Source: JBDNJM01 sp041687755
GTDB lineage: Bacteria > Planctomycetota > UBA1135 > GCA-002686595
Assembly: GCA_041687755.1 (NCBI GenBank)
Contig: JBDNJM010000020.1
Coordinates: 1 to 41,341, forward strand
Direction of reading: 5' to 3'
Length of the DNA: 41,341 nucleotides
Below, in pieces: positions 1 through 8,594 of the stretch. The translations under genes and the position numbers were made by a program. Numbering within the stretch: position 1 is the first letter of the stretch; every line of letters begins with the position of its first letter. The notes beneath the pieces were generated by a model. The model searched no databases. It was not told the DNA's origin and worked only from the letters and a program-made list of their open reading frames with translations.

Positions 1-225
1 GCGGTGTGGCTCGGCCGGACCTGGATCGATCTCACCCTGCTGACCTCCCTGCGCCCGCCCGTCTGCGCCGTCCTCGCCTGGGGCACGCTCGCCCTCGGTC
101 TGCCGCTCGTGGGCGCTCCGCTGGCCCGGCCGGGCCCCCGCCAGAGCCCCCTGGGGCTGCTGACCCTGCCCCTCGGGCTCGCCCTGGTCGCCACCGCCTC
201 CGCCCTGCGCGGTGCGGGTTTTTAG
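1..225 (+). CDS. C-terminal end of a membrane protein (5' partial)
   Basis: The frame is open from the left edge to a TAG at 223-225. The visible 74 residues hold at least two hydrophobic stretches, one around residues 20-40 and one near the C-terminus, separated by a short Pro/Arg/Gly-rich loop. This looks like the last membrane segments of a polytopic protein whose start lies left of the window. A GTG at position 4 could start a short protein, but without a ribosome site a truncated longer gene is more likely. I cannot name the family. The next gene, a glycosyltransferase, follows after about 85 bases, so this could be a membrane component of a polysaccharide or glycan locus; that is inference only. 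Confidence 0.5.
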   Translation, partial: AVWLGRTWIDLTLLTSLRPPVCAVLAWGTLALGLPLVGAPLARPGPRQSPLGLLTLPLGLALVATASALRGAGF

Positions 226-310
226 GCCTCCCCGCGACCCCGTCACCAGGGCTGGGCAGGCCCGCCGCGCGGGACTCAAGGCCCCGCTCCGTAAGGACGA
301 AGGGCCTAGT

Positions 311-2509
311 GTGGATGCCCCCAAAACCCTGCCCGCCGCCCCCCTCGTGACGCTCGAGCTCTCCGTGGTGGTCCCCACCTACGGCCGACCGGACGCCATC
401 CTCGCGCTGCTCGATCAGCTTCGAAGCCAGACCCTCGAGCCGGAGCGCTTCGAGGTCGTGGTCTGCGACGACGGGACCCCGGATCCCATCCAGCTCGAGA
501 CCTCGGACTACCCGTTCCAACTGACGCTCCTGCGCCAGGACAACGCGGGCCCCGGCCCGGCCCGCAACCTCGCGTTCGAGCACTGCGGCGCCGCGCTGGT
601 ACTGATCCTGAACGACGACGCGGTGCCCGCTCGGGACCTGCTCGCGGGTCACCTCGCCGCTCACTCAGGAGCGGACGAGCACACCGCGATCCTCGGCACG
701 TTCCGCTTCACCGAGGAAGCCCTGCGCGGCCCGTTCACCCAGGTCCTCGCCCGGACGAACCTGCTGTTCGACTTTCCCGGCCTCCAGCACCGGCGCCGCT
801 ACGGCTGGCAGCACTTTTGGACCTGCAACATCTCGCTGCAGCTCTCCGCCATCCGCGCGGTCGGTGGCTTCGACCCCGCCTTCGACCAGGCCATCGTCGA
901 GGACGTCGAGCTCGGCTACCGACTCAGCAAGAACGGGCTGCAGGTCGAGTACCGCGAGGACCTCGTCGCCGAGCACGCCCACCGCCTCGAGCCTGCCGAA
1001 TACTTCGCGCGCAGCCACCGACTAGGGCGGTTCCTGGCGCGCATGTACGCCAAGCACGATGACAACGAGATCCTGTGGGCCGCACCCGACACGGACATCG
1101 AGGACTACCAGGCGCGCTCGATGCAGAGCACCGTCGAAGCGTACTCACCGGCGGTTCCGAAGCTGATCAGCAAGCTGACAAGCATCGAGCACGAGCACGA
1201 GGGCCGGCAGCTGCCCCACGCGGTGTGCCAACAGCTCGCCGCAGCCGTGCGGCGGCTCTCCTACGCCCCGTTCGCCGCCGGAGCCCTGCTCGAACTCGAG
1301 GGCCATGACCCCCAGGTCGCGCTCGCTGAAGTCGGAGCGCGTCCCGCCCGCGTTTCGATCGTCGTCGTTTCAATGGACGCGTGCGACCAGACTCAGCGCT
1401 GCCTCGAGGCCTTGCGCGCCCAGCGCCCGGACCACGTGGACCAGCAGATCCTGTTCGTCGACAACGGCAGCACCGACGGTAGCGTCGAGTATTTGCGCAC
1501 CCAGTCCGACGTCGAGTTGATCGCCAACGCATCGAACCTCGGCGCGCCGCGCGCGCGCAACCAGGCCATTTCGCGCTGCACTGGAGATGTCGTTGTGTTC
1601 CTGGACAACGACGTTCTCGTCACGCCCGGGTGGCTCGAACGCGTGCTGTGGCACGTGACCGTGGACGGCAATTCCGGAGTCGTCGGGGTCCTGAGCGATC
1701 GGGCTGCCCACGGCCAGCAGATCGAGTGCGAGCCCGGCGAGGCGGCCGCCCACGCGCTCGCCTCTGCGAGAGGCTCCGACCATCACCGCCTATTCCGCTG
1801 GTCGGTGCTGATGCCGTCGTTCTGCATTGCGTTGCGGAAGGAGGTCCTCGACGTGCTCGGAGGCTTCGACGAGTGGTTCTCGCCCTGGGGGTTCGAAGAC
1901 GACGATTTCACGCTGCGCGCGAGCCTCGCGGGCTTCCGTAGTCGAGTGGCGCTCGACGTGTTCGTGCGCCACGAGCCCTACCGCGGGCGCGCAAAGGCCG
2001 AGCGCCACGCGGAGCTCCTGCAGCTCAACTGGCAGCGCTTCGCCCTGCGCTGGGGCGCGCCCGAGGGCACGACCTACGGGACGGTCGACTGGATCCCCGC
2101 GCTGCTCGATCGCGGTGGCTGGGAGCGCGCCGACCTGCATCGATCGCCCGTCGGTCAAACCGCCGGAAACTGCGTGCTGTTGTGGCCGGACTACGCGGAC
2201 GCCGAGGCGCTCGAGGCCTGTCTACGCGATATTGTGCGTCCGGGCGAGCTGCGCAACCTCAGCCTCGCCCTGCGGATTGACCCCGTACTCGACGGGGGCG
2301 TGGACGCGGCCGTCGAAGCGGTCGAGGCCGCGTTGGAGCGCCTGCATGAACCGGGCACTGAGCTGAACGTGCAGCTGCTCGATGTGCCCGACGCGGACGA
2401 GGCCTTGGCCCAGGCGCGCGTGCTGTGCAGCGCGATGAGCGCGAGCGGCGCCGGCGGGCCGCGCGCCGACTGGGTGCGCATGAGCGGCCTGGAGGAACTG
2501 AGCCGATGA
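311..2509 (+). CDS. Two-domain family 2 glycosyltransferase
   Basis: About 732 residues with two GT-A fold glycosyltransferase 2 domains in tandem. Domain 1 opens with VVPTYGRPD (about residues 20-28), has an acidic NDDA motif near 101-104 in place of DxD, and an ED acceptor-side motif in VEDVELGYRL. Domain 2 starts near residue 347 and shows FVDNGSTDGS, the metal-binding FLDNDV near 430 and the late acidic motif FEDDDFTL near 528. It should transfer sugars from nucleotide-sugar donors; donor and acceptor cannot be read from sequence. The GTG at 311 is chosen because the domain begins just after it and AAGGA lies about 13 bases upstream; the frame is open back to a GTG at 212. It overlaps the next gene by ATGA, so the two are probably translationally coupled. 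No signal peptide is seen, so a cytoplasmic or membrane-face enzyme is likely. Confidence 0.85.
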   Translation: MDAPKTLPAAPLVTLELSVVVPTYGRPDAILALLDQLRSQTLEPERFEVVVCDDGTPDPIQLETSDYPFQLTLLRQDNAGPGPARNLAFEHCGAALVLILNDDAVPARDLLAGHLAAHSGADEHTAILGTFRFTEEALRGPFTQVLARTNLLFDFPGLQHRRRYGWQHFWTCNISLQLSAIRAVGGFDPAFDQAIVEDVELGYRLSKNGLQVEYREDLVAEHAHRLEPAEYFARSHRLGRFLARMYAKHDDNEILWAAPDTDIEDYQARSMQSTVEAYSPAVPKLISKLTSIEHEHEGRQLPHAVCQQLAAAVRRLSYAPFAAGALLELEGHDPQVALAEVGARPARVSIVVVSMDACDQTQRCLEALRAQRPDHVDQQILFVDNGSTDGSVEYLRTQSDVELIANASNLGAPRARNQAISRCTGDVVVFLDNDVLVTPGWLERVLWHVTVDGNSGVVGVLSDRAAHGQQIECEPGEAAAHALASARGSDHHRLFRWSVLMPSFCIALRKEVLDVLGGFDEWFSPWGFEDDDFTLRASLAGFRSRVALDVFVRHEPYRGRAKAERHAELLQLNWQRFALRWGAPEGTTYGTVDWIPALLDRGGWERADLHRSPVGQTAGNCVLLWPDYADAEALEACLRDIVRPGELRNLSLALRIDPVLDGGVDAAVEAVEAALERLHEPGTELNVQLLDVPDADEALAQARVLCSAMSASGAGGPRADWVRMSGLEELSR

Positions 2510-3891
2510 CCGAACTGACCCTTTGCATGATCGTGCGCGACGAAGAGCGCTGGCTGTCCGCCTGCCTGGAGTCGGTCGCAGGCATCGTCGACCGCATCGT
2601 TGTCGTCGACACCGGCAGCAGTGACGCCACCCGCGACATCGCGCGTGCCCACGGGGCGACCGTGGTCGAGCATGAGTGGGCCGACGACTTCGCCGCGGCG
2701 CGCAACGTCGCGCTGGGCGAGGTGCATGCGGGCTACCTGCTGGTGCTCGACGCCGACGAGCGGCTCGCACCCGGAGCCGGGCCGGCCCTGCTCGAGGCCG
2801 TGGAGGCCGGCGCGCTCGACTGCGGCCTGCTGCCCCTGCACAACGCGGCCCACCTGGAGGCCGCACCCGCCGAGGTCCTCTCTGGCGACCGACGTCTAGG
2901 TGAACCCGTGCGGCTGGGACGTCTACTGCGCTACACCGACGACCTCGCTTGGGAGGGGCGCGTGCACGAACACCTCACCGCGTGGAGCGCTCGTCACCCG
3001 TGCCGCGCCACGGTCGATGCCGATATCGTGCACTACGGCGCCGTTCCGGCCCTGCGTGCCGAGCTGGGCAAGGACCAACGCAACCTGCGCCTGCTCGAGC
3101 GACGCGCCGCGGATGAGCCCGGCTCGCCCTCGGTCGCCGCCTACCTCGCCCAAGAGCAGGCCCGGGCCGGGTTGGTGGACGCTGCGCGCACGAGCGCGAG
3201 CCGCGCGTTCGAACTGAGTCTGAAGGCGGAGGGGCAGGGCGCCATCGAGGCGATCACCCACGCCGGCACGATCCACGCGCTGCTGGAACTGGAGTCGGGC
3301 GAACTCGACGCGGCCGAACGCGCGCTCGAAAGCGCTCACGCACGCGGCGTCGCGCACCCCAACTTCGCCTACCTACGCGGCCGCGTGTCGGAGCGCCGCG
3401 CCGCGACCTGCGCCCCGGAGCCCGAGCGCGATCGGCACCTGTCGCGGGCCGCCACCGGCTTCGCGGAGGCGCTGCAAAGCCGCGGAGAGACCACCTGTGT
3501 CGAGACCCTGAATGGCGTTACGGGCTTCGAGTCCGCGCAGCGTCTCGGGCTTGTGATGCTCCAGCGCGGCGACGCCGACTCCGCCCTCGAGCACTTCGAC
3601 GCCGCGATCGCCGAGCGCTCCGAGTGCCTCGATGCGCGCCTCGGCCGCGTCGAGGCGCTGCTGTCGAAGGACCTCGCCCGCGAAGCCCTCGACGAGGTGC
3701 AGCCCCTGCTGCACCCGAAGCTGCCCGACGGCTGGTTCCTGGGCGCCTGGGCCGCGGCCCTGTTCGGCGACTGCGAGACCGCGAAAGCGCTGTTTCTGCA
3801 GATCGACCTCGCCCTCGCTGGACGCGGCTGGCTCGCGCCGCACCGCGGGCAGTTGGCGGGCGAGTTGCGCGGGATGCTAAACGTCGCCTGA
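2506..3891 (+). CDS. Family 2 glycosyltransferase with C-terminal TPR-like region
   Basis: A 461-residue protein. The N-terminal 200 residues are a short GT2 domain of the SunS/TPR-associated type: LTLCMIVRDEERWL at the start, VVDTGSSDATRD near 33-44 and the metal-binding DADE near 82-85. The rest is alpha-helical and Ala/Leu/Glu-rich, with repeats resembling tetratricopeptide repeats (for example around the GDADSALEHFDAAI segment near residue 355), as in many bacterial TPR glycosyltransferases. The start is well supported: the ATG overlaps the previous stop (ATGA), and GGAGGA lies nine bases upstream at 2491-2496. It likely acts with the preceding two-domain transferase in glycan or glycoprotein assembly; the target is unknown. 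Confidence 0.85.
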   Translation: MTELTLCMIVRDEERWLSACLESVAGIVDRIVVVDTGSSDATRDIARAHGATVVEHEWADDFAAARNVALGEVHAGYLLVLDADERLAPGAGPALLEAVEAGALDCGLLPLHNAAHLEAAPAEVLSGDRRLGEPVRLGRLLRYTDDLAWEGRVHEHLTAWSARHPCRATVDADIVHYGAVPALRAELGKDQRNLRLLERRAADEPGSPSVAAYLAQEQARAGLVDAARTSASRAFELSLKAEGQGAIEAITHAGTIHALLELESGELDAAERALESAHARGVAHPNFAYLRGRVSERRAATCAPEPERDRHLSRAATGFAEALQSRGETTCVETLNGVTGFESAQRLGLVMLQRGDADSALEHFDAAIAERSECLDARLGRVEALLSKDLAREALDEVQPLLHPKLPDGWFLGAWAAALFGDCETAKALFLQIDLALAGRGWLAPHRGQLAGELRGMLNVA

Positions 3892-3971
3892 GGTCCTCTC
3901 TGACGGGCGGGGAGCAGGTCGAGACGGTCAAAATGACCGCGCAGCGGTCCGCGTTGCGCATAGTAGGCGGC

Positions 3972-4619
3972 ATGCAAGCCCACACGCCCGACGTCTCGCT
4001 GCCCGCCCGATTCCTGCGCCGCGCCGGCGCGCTCACGGCCCTCGGTCTGCTGGCCTTCGTCGCCGCCGGCTTCGCCCTGCAGTCGGACTCCGCCCCGGAT
4101 CTCGCATCCGGCCCCCACGCGACGGGCCCCGTCACCATGTTCCTCGTGCGCCACGCGGAGACCGCGGCCTCGACGCTGGAAACGCGCGACCCGGATCTCT
4201 CGACCGAAGGGCACGCGCGCGCCGCCGCCCTGGACGAGTTGCTCGGAGCCGCCGACGTAACGCACCTGTTCACCAGCCCGTACGAGCGCACCCGACAGAC
4301 GATGGCGCCGCTCGCCGAGCGCCACGAGCTGACCGTCACCGAGTACGACCCGCGCGACGCAGCGGGCCTTGCGACCCAGCTGCGCGCCCTCCCGCCCGGC
4401 TCGGTGGCCGTGGTCGCCGGGCACTCGAACACCACGCCCGGGCTCGCCTTCGAGCTGTGCGGTTCCTGGCCGGCGCGCCTGGAGCCCGACGAGCGCGGCG
4501 GGCACAACCTGCCCCACGACGCCCACGAGCGGCTCTACCTGATCCAGCTCCCCGCGGATACCGAGGGCGAGGAGGCCGGTCCGTCGCTGCTGGAGTTGAC
4601 CCTGCCCCCGGGAGACTGA
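3972..4619 (+). CDS. Membrane-anchored histidine phosphatase (phosphoglycerate mutase-like)
   Basis: About 215 residues. An N-terminal signal anchor (RFLRRAGALTALGLLAFVAA) is followed by a histidine phosphatase domain. The phosphohistidine motif LVRHAET, the second-arginine motif TSPYERTRQT and the late AGHSNTTP motif with the second catalytic His are all present, so the active site looks complete. Size and motif spacing fit the small SixA/branch-1 phosphatase group rather than glycolytic phosphoglycerate mutase. The anchor places the domain outside the cytoplasmic membrane. Substrate unknown. The ATG at 3972 is chosen because it gives a normal signal anchor; an in-frame ATG at 3933 would add 13 residues. 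It is a separate unit, about 80 bases after the glycosyltransferase gene. Confidence 0.82.
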   Translation: MQAHTPDVSLPARFLRRAGALTALGLLAFVAAGFALQSDSAPDLASGPHATGPVTMFLVRHAETAASTLETRDPDLSTEGHARAAALDELLGAADVTHLFTSPYERTRQTMAPLAERHELTVTEYDPRDAAGLATQLRALPPGSVAVVAGHSNTTPGLAFELCGSWPARLEPDERGGHNLPHDAHERLYLIQLPADTEGEEAGPSLLELTLPPGD

Positions 4620-4749
4620 TCCGCCCCTGCGGGGAGCTGGGGACCCCTCAGGCGTCCCGCAGCCGCGCGGAACGCCGCACCCCGATTCTCGGCTGGGACC
4701 GACGGGCGCGAGCCCGGACCCCGTTCCGCCCATCCGGAGCTACGATTCA

Positions 4750-7080
4750 ATGGTGCTGCAACGCCTACGACCCGACTTGATCTTGGCCCACGCGACGCTG
4801 GCCTGCCTTGCGCTAGGCGGATCGGCAAGCAGCGCCGAGCCCGGTGCACCCCAGGAGTCGGAAGCCAGCGTCCATCCGACCGCGGCCGCCCTTGACGAAC
4901 TCGCCGCGACCGAGTTCGAGGCGACGCTCGCACCGTACCTGGAGCGCCACTGCGCCCTGTGCCACTCCGGGCCTGAGCCGCGCTCCGACCTCGACCTCAC
5001 GCGCTTCGCACAGCCCTCGGAGCTCGCCGCGGACGAGGGCCTCGCCCTGCGCCTGCTCGAGCGCGTCCAGCGCCAGGAAATGCCCCCGATCGGTCCGATC
5101 CCGCCGACGGCCGCGGAGGACGCCGAGTTCATCAAGGCCCTCGAGCGCCTGCTCGAGCAATCCTGGTCGCCCAAGCTGCCGCTGCTCCTGCCGCACGCGA
5201 CGCTCCGGCGCCTGGACCGCTTCGAGCTGCAGCGCGTGCTGCTGGACCTCTTGGGCGTCGAAGTTGAAGAGTCCCGGCTGCCGACGGACGGGCTCGCACG
5301 CGGCTGGACCCACGCGGGCGACGGCCAGTGGCTGACCGCCGTGGACGTGGAGCGCTGGATCCTGTTGCTCGAGGAGCTGGCGCTGCGCGCGGTGCCCGTG
5401 CTCGACGGGCAGAGCCTGACGTTCGCCGCTGGGGACCTCAAGGGCGGTGACGGCCGCGGCGACTGGCGCTCGCTGTCCAGCTCAGGATCTGTGAGCGCCA
5501 ACCTCGCCGACCTGCGGCCGGGTCGCTACCGAGTGCTCGTCATCGTGGCCGCAGATCAGGCGGGCCCGGACCTGGCGCGCTTTGGGCTGCGCTGGAACGA
5601 ACGCCTCCTCGAGACGCTCGAAGTCACCGGTGCCGACCGCGAACTCGTCGAGCTGGAGGTGGAGCTCGACCTGCTCGACGTGACGCCCGAATCGAACCTG
5701 GAGATCGCGTTCCTCAACGACTACTACGAGCCGGACGCCGAGGATCGCTCGGAGCGCGACCGCAACCTGTACGTCTCCGCTCTGCAGCTCGAAGGCCCGC
5801 TGGGGACCGCCGATCCCTCGCTGTTCCTGAAGCGCGCCGGGCGACTCGACCTGTTGGGGCCCGCGCTCGCGGAGGCGCCAACTGAAGCCGTCTTGCGCGA
5901 GCTGCTCGAGCCGCTCAGCCGTAGCGCCTGGCGCGGTCGACCTGCGGAGGGCGCCGAGTTTGAGTCCGTGCTGACGAGCGTTCTCGTGGAGCCGGACCTG
6001 GGCGCGGCGCTGCGCGCCGGCATCGTCGAACTGCTCGCCTCCCCGAGGTTCCTGTTCGTCGGGCTCGAGTCCGAGCGCTCCGCCGCAGGCCGCGCCCGGG
6101 ACCTCGCCACGCGAATGTCGCTGTTCCTGTGGGGGCGCCTCCCCGATGACGACCTGCTCGAAGCCGCCGCCAGCGGTCGGCTGGACTCGAGCGACGGCCT
6201 GATCGAGCAAACCGTTCGGATGCTTCGCGCGCCAGACTCCGAAGCCCTGGTCCAGCGCCTCGTCGATCGCTGGCTGGGTCTCGCCGCGTTCGAGAGCGTT
6301 GCTGTGGAAGCGCACCTCGAACCCGCTCTGGCGCTCAGCATGCGGCGCGAAACAGAGCTCCTCGTCTCTGCCGTGCTGCGCGAAGACTGGCCGCTCAAGA
6401 CCCTGATCGACGCCGAGTTCACCCACGTGGACGAGCGGCTCAGCGAGCACTACGGACTGCCGCTGATCGGCGCGTCCGCAGGGACCGCTTCCGGAGGGCA
6501 TCGACGCGTTTCGCTGGCCGGCACCGAGCGCCGCGGACTACTCGGGCACGCCGCGATCCTCAGCCTGACCTCCGAGCCTAACCGCACCTCCGCCGTGCGC
6601 CGCGGCAAGTGGGTTCTCGAGACCCTGCTGAACACGCCGCCGCCGCCGCCACCGCCGGACGTTGGCAGCCTGGACGCGGTCGCGGCCGCCCACGACGCGA
6701 CGCTTGCCGAACGGCTCGCCCTGCACCGCGCCGCGCCCGCCTGCGCCGGATGCCACACCACCATGGACGCCATCGGGCTCGACCTCGAGTCCTTCGGAGC
6801 CCGCGGACGCCGTGTCCCTGGCTCGGATGCCGCACCCGCGCTGCGCTTGGCCGCACGGCTCGCGGGGCCCGCCGCGCGCCCGCACGAGCCCGGCCTGCGC
6901 CGCTCCGCCGTCGAACACCTCGCCGAGCTCGCGCTCGCGCGCCCGCTCGAGCTGGGCGACCGACCGTGGCTGGGCAGCGTGTTCGAACAGCTCGAGCGCG
7001 GACCCGCGACCCTGCGCACGGCCGTCCTCGGCATCGTCCTCTCCCCCGCCTTCCGCGACCCCGGCCCCCGCCAGCCATGA
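4750..7080 (+). CDS. Planctomycete-type cytochrome-domain protein (DUF1587/1595/1592/1588/1585)
   Basis: A 776-residue exported protein. After a signal sequence (about residues 1-29) comes a PSCyt-like segment with a CxxCH haem-attachment motif at C68-ALC-H72. The DUF1587 motif RLDRFELQRVLLDLLGV follows near residue 155, then a carbohydrate-binding-like beta region with a paired Asp/Asn-rich segment, then DUF1592 and DUF1588. A second CxxCH (CAGCHTTMDAIG, near residue 664) lies in the DUF1588 part, and a DUF1585-like end closes the protein. A run of seven prolines precedes DUF1588, as is common in this family. The family is greatly expanded in Planctomycetota and thought to act in the periplasm, perhaps in redox steps of polymer breakdown; no reaction is established. 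It overlaps the DUF1552 gene by ATGA, the usual genomic pair. Confidence 0.9.
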   Translation: MVLQRLRPDLILAHATLACLALGGSASSAEPGAPQESEASVHPTAAALDELAATEFEATLAPYLERHCALCHSGPEPRSDLDLTRFAQPSELAADEGLALRLLERVQRQEMPPIGPIPPTAAEDAEFIKALERLLEQSWSPKLPLLLPHATLRRLDRFELQRVLLDLLGVEVEESRLPTDGLARGWTHAGDGQWLTAVDVERWILLLEELALRAVPVLDGQSLTFAAGDLKGGDGRGDWRSLSSSGSVSANLADLRPGRYRVLVIVAADQAGPDLARFGLRWNERLLETLEVTGADRELVELEVELDLLDVTPESNLEIAFLNDYYEPDAEDRSERDRNLYVSALQLEGPLGTADPSLFLKRAGRLDLLGPALAEAPTEAVLRELLEPLSRSAWRGRPAEGAEFESVLTSVLVEPDLGAALRAGIVELLASPRFLFVGLESERSAAGRARDLATRMSLFLWGRLPDDDLLEAAASGRLDSSDGLIEQTVRMLRAPDSEALVQRLVDRWLGLAAFESVAVEAHLEPALALSMRRETELLVSAVLREDWPLKTLIDAEFTHVDERLSEHYGLPLIGASAGTASGGHRRVSLAGTERRGLLGHAAILSLTSEPNRTSAVRRGKWVLETLLNTPPPPPPPDVGSLDAVAAAHDATLAERLALHRAAPACAGCHTTMDAIGLDLESFGARGRRVPGSDAAPALRLAARLAGPAARPHEPGLRRSAVEHLAELALARPLELGDRPWLGSVFEQLERGPATLRTAVLGIVLSPAFRDPGPRQP

Positions 7081-8456
7081 CCCTCGGACACCTCGCTCAC
7101 CCGGTTCTCAACCGTCGCGAGCTGCTCGCCTGGAGCGGCGCGCTGCTCGGTCTGCCGCTGCTGCCCGACCTCGCTACTGCCCGCGACGGCGGCCGCGCCT
7201 TCAATCGCGCCCACGGCCGGGTCGTGTTCGTCTATACGCCGAACGGCCTGATCGAGGAAACCTTCCGGCCCGCATCCGCCGGAGCCCTGCCCGAGGACCT
7301 GCCCGCCACCCTCAGCCCCCTGCACCCGTTCCTCAATCGCCTCCAGGTCGCCTCGGGACTGACCTGCGACAAGGCCCGCGCAAACGGCGACGGTCCCGGC
7401 GACCACGCGCGCGCCTCGGCCGCGTACCTGACCGGGGTCCAGCCGCTCAAGAGCGACGGGCAGATATCCCTCGGGATGTCCGCCGACCAACAGCTGGCCC
7501 GCAGCCTGCTCGGCCGCTCCCGCGACGCGAGCCTGGCGCTGTCGATGGACCGCGGGCGCACCACTGGCCAGTGCGACTCCGGCTACAGCTGCGCCTACCA
7601 GAATCACATCTCCTGGATCGATGACACGCGACCGGCGACGCTGCACGAAGATCCCGCCCAGCTCTTCCAGCGCCTGTTCAGGATCGACCCGGGGCGCCTC
7701 GAGCCCGAGCAGCGCGCGCGACGCGACGCCCGCCGCGAGCGCCTGCTGAACCGCACCCAGGAGCTCGCCAGGTCGCTCGCGCGCGAGGCCCCGGCCAGCG
7801 ACCGCAGCCGGCTCGAGCAGTACCGCGAGGGCCTCGAGGAGCTGCGCCAGCGGTTCGCGTCCGGCGGAGCGCCGCAGGTCGACGCCGAGGGCCTTCCGCC
7901 CGGCAGCTTCGAGCGCTACTCGGAGCGCGCGGACGCCATGGGGTCGGTGCTCGCGCTCGCCCTCGAGCAAGATTGCGCTCCGGTCGCGACCTGGATGCTG
8001 GGCCAAGAAGGCAGCAACCGCCGCTTCGACGAGCTCGGCCTCGACGAGGGGCACCACGGCCTAAGCCATCACCAGGGCGAGCGCTCCAAGGTCGACTCCC
8101 TGTGCGCGATCGACCTCCTGCACACCGAGCGACTCGCGCGCTTCACGGCGGACCTCGCGGAGCGCCCGTGCCGCGACAGCGACCTGCTCGCCCACACGCT
8201 GATCGTGTTCGGCAGCGGCATCCGCGACGGCAACCGCCACGACCATCACGACCTACCGGTGCTGCTGCTGGGCGGTGAGGCGCTGCAGCTGCCGGAGCTC
8301 CTAGGACGCCGGGGCCGGCACGTCGTGCATCCGCGCGAGACGCCCTTCGCCGGGCTGCTGGCGATGCTGCTCGACAGCTTCGGAGCGGGCCGACGATCCG
8401 CCGGGTTCGGGGACGCGCACGGACCCCTGGACAGCGCGGGCGTCGAGGGCCTCTAG
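7077..8456 (+). CDS. DUF1552 family protein, partner of the DUF1592 protein
   Basis: A 459-residue protein with a twin-arginine-like N-terminus (NRRELLAWSGALLGLPLLP) followed by the DUF1552 domain. Typical signs are VVFVYTPNGLIEETFRP near residue 43, the HPFLNRLQVASGL segment, the DHARASAAYLTG segment with conserved His, and a C-terminal part with EGHHGLSHHQGE and LIVFGSGIRDGNRHDHHDLPV. The His-rich clusters suggest metal binding and a relationship to the alkaline-phosphatase/sulfatase-like superfamily (as in DUF1501), though no reaction is known. The ATG overlaps the upstream stop, so expression is coupled to the haem-motif protein; the two are paired across Planctomycetota and probably work together in the periplasm after Tat export. 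Confidence 0.88.
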   Translation: MTLGHLAHPVLNRRELLAWSGALLGLPLLPDLATARDGGRAFNRAHGRVVFVYTPNGLIEETFRPASAGALPEDLPATLSPLHPFLNRLQVASGLTCDKARANGDGPGDHARASAAYLTGVQPLKSDGQISLGMSADQQLARSLLGRSRDASLALSMDRGRTTGQCDSGYSCAYQNHISWIDDTRPATLHEDPAQLFQRLFRIDPGRLEPEQRARRDARRERLLNRTQELARSLAREAPASDRSRLEQYREGLEELRQRFASGGAPQVDAEGLPPGSFERYSERADAMGSVLALALEQDCAPVATWMLGQEGSNRRFDELGLDEGHHGLSHHQGERSKVDSLCAIDLLHTERLARFTADLAERPCRDSDLLAHTLIVFGSGIRDGNRHDHHDLPVLLLGGEALQLPELLGRRGRHVVHPRETPFAGLLAMLLDSFGAGRRSAGFGDAHGPLDSAGVEGL

Positions 8457-8529
8457 GGCCGACCGAGGCTCGCGGGTAGCGTGAGCAGGCCGAAAGGCTC
8501 GTCCACGCTGGGCGGCCGAGCGCTCTAGC

Positions 8530-8555
8530 GGCGCCCCCATGCTGGCCCGGGCGCC
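8530..8555. terminator. Weak hairpin between convergent genes
   Basis: A 7-bp perfect GC stem (GGCGCCC/GGGCGCC) with a 12-nt loop lies between the ends of the DUF1552 gene (plus) and the GT4 gene (minus). No T-run follows on either strand. It is a possible bidirectional terminator, but such hairpins arise easily at this GC content. Confidence 0.3.
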
Positions 8556-8594
8556 CTCAAGGCCGTTCCAAACCCGGTCCGGGCGCGGCCTAGA

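Noticed and set aside
3369..4733. Long minus-strand open frame (454 codons) opposite the GT2-TPR and phosphatase genes
   Set aside because: It is Arg/Gly/Ser-rich, has no recognisable domain, and lies opposite two well-supported genes. Such mirror frames are expected at this GC content.
6639..6659. CCG-rich microsatellite in the DUF1592 gene
   Set aside because: It encodes the polyproline linker that is usual before DUF1588 and is not a separate repeat element.
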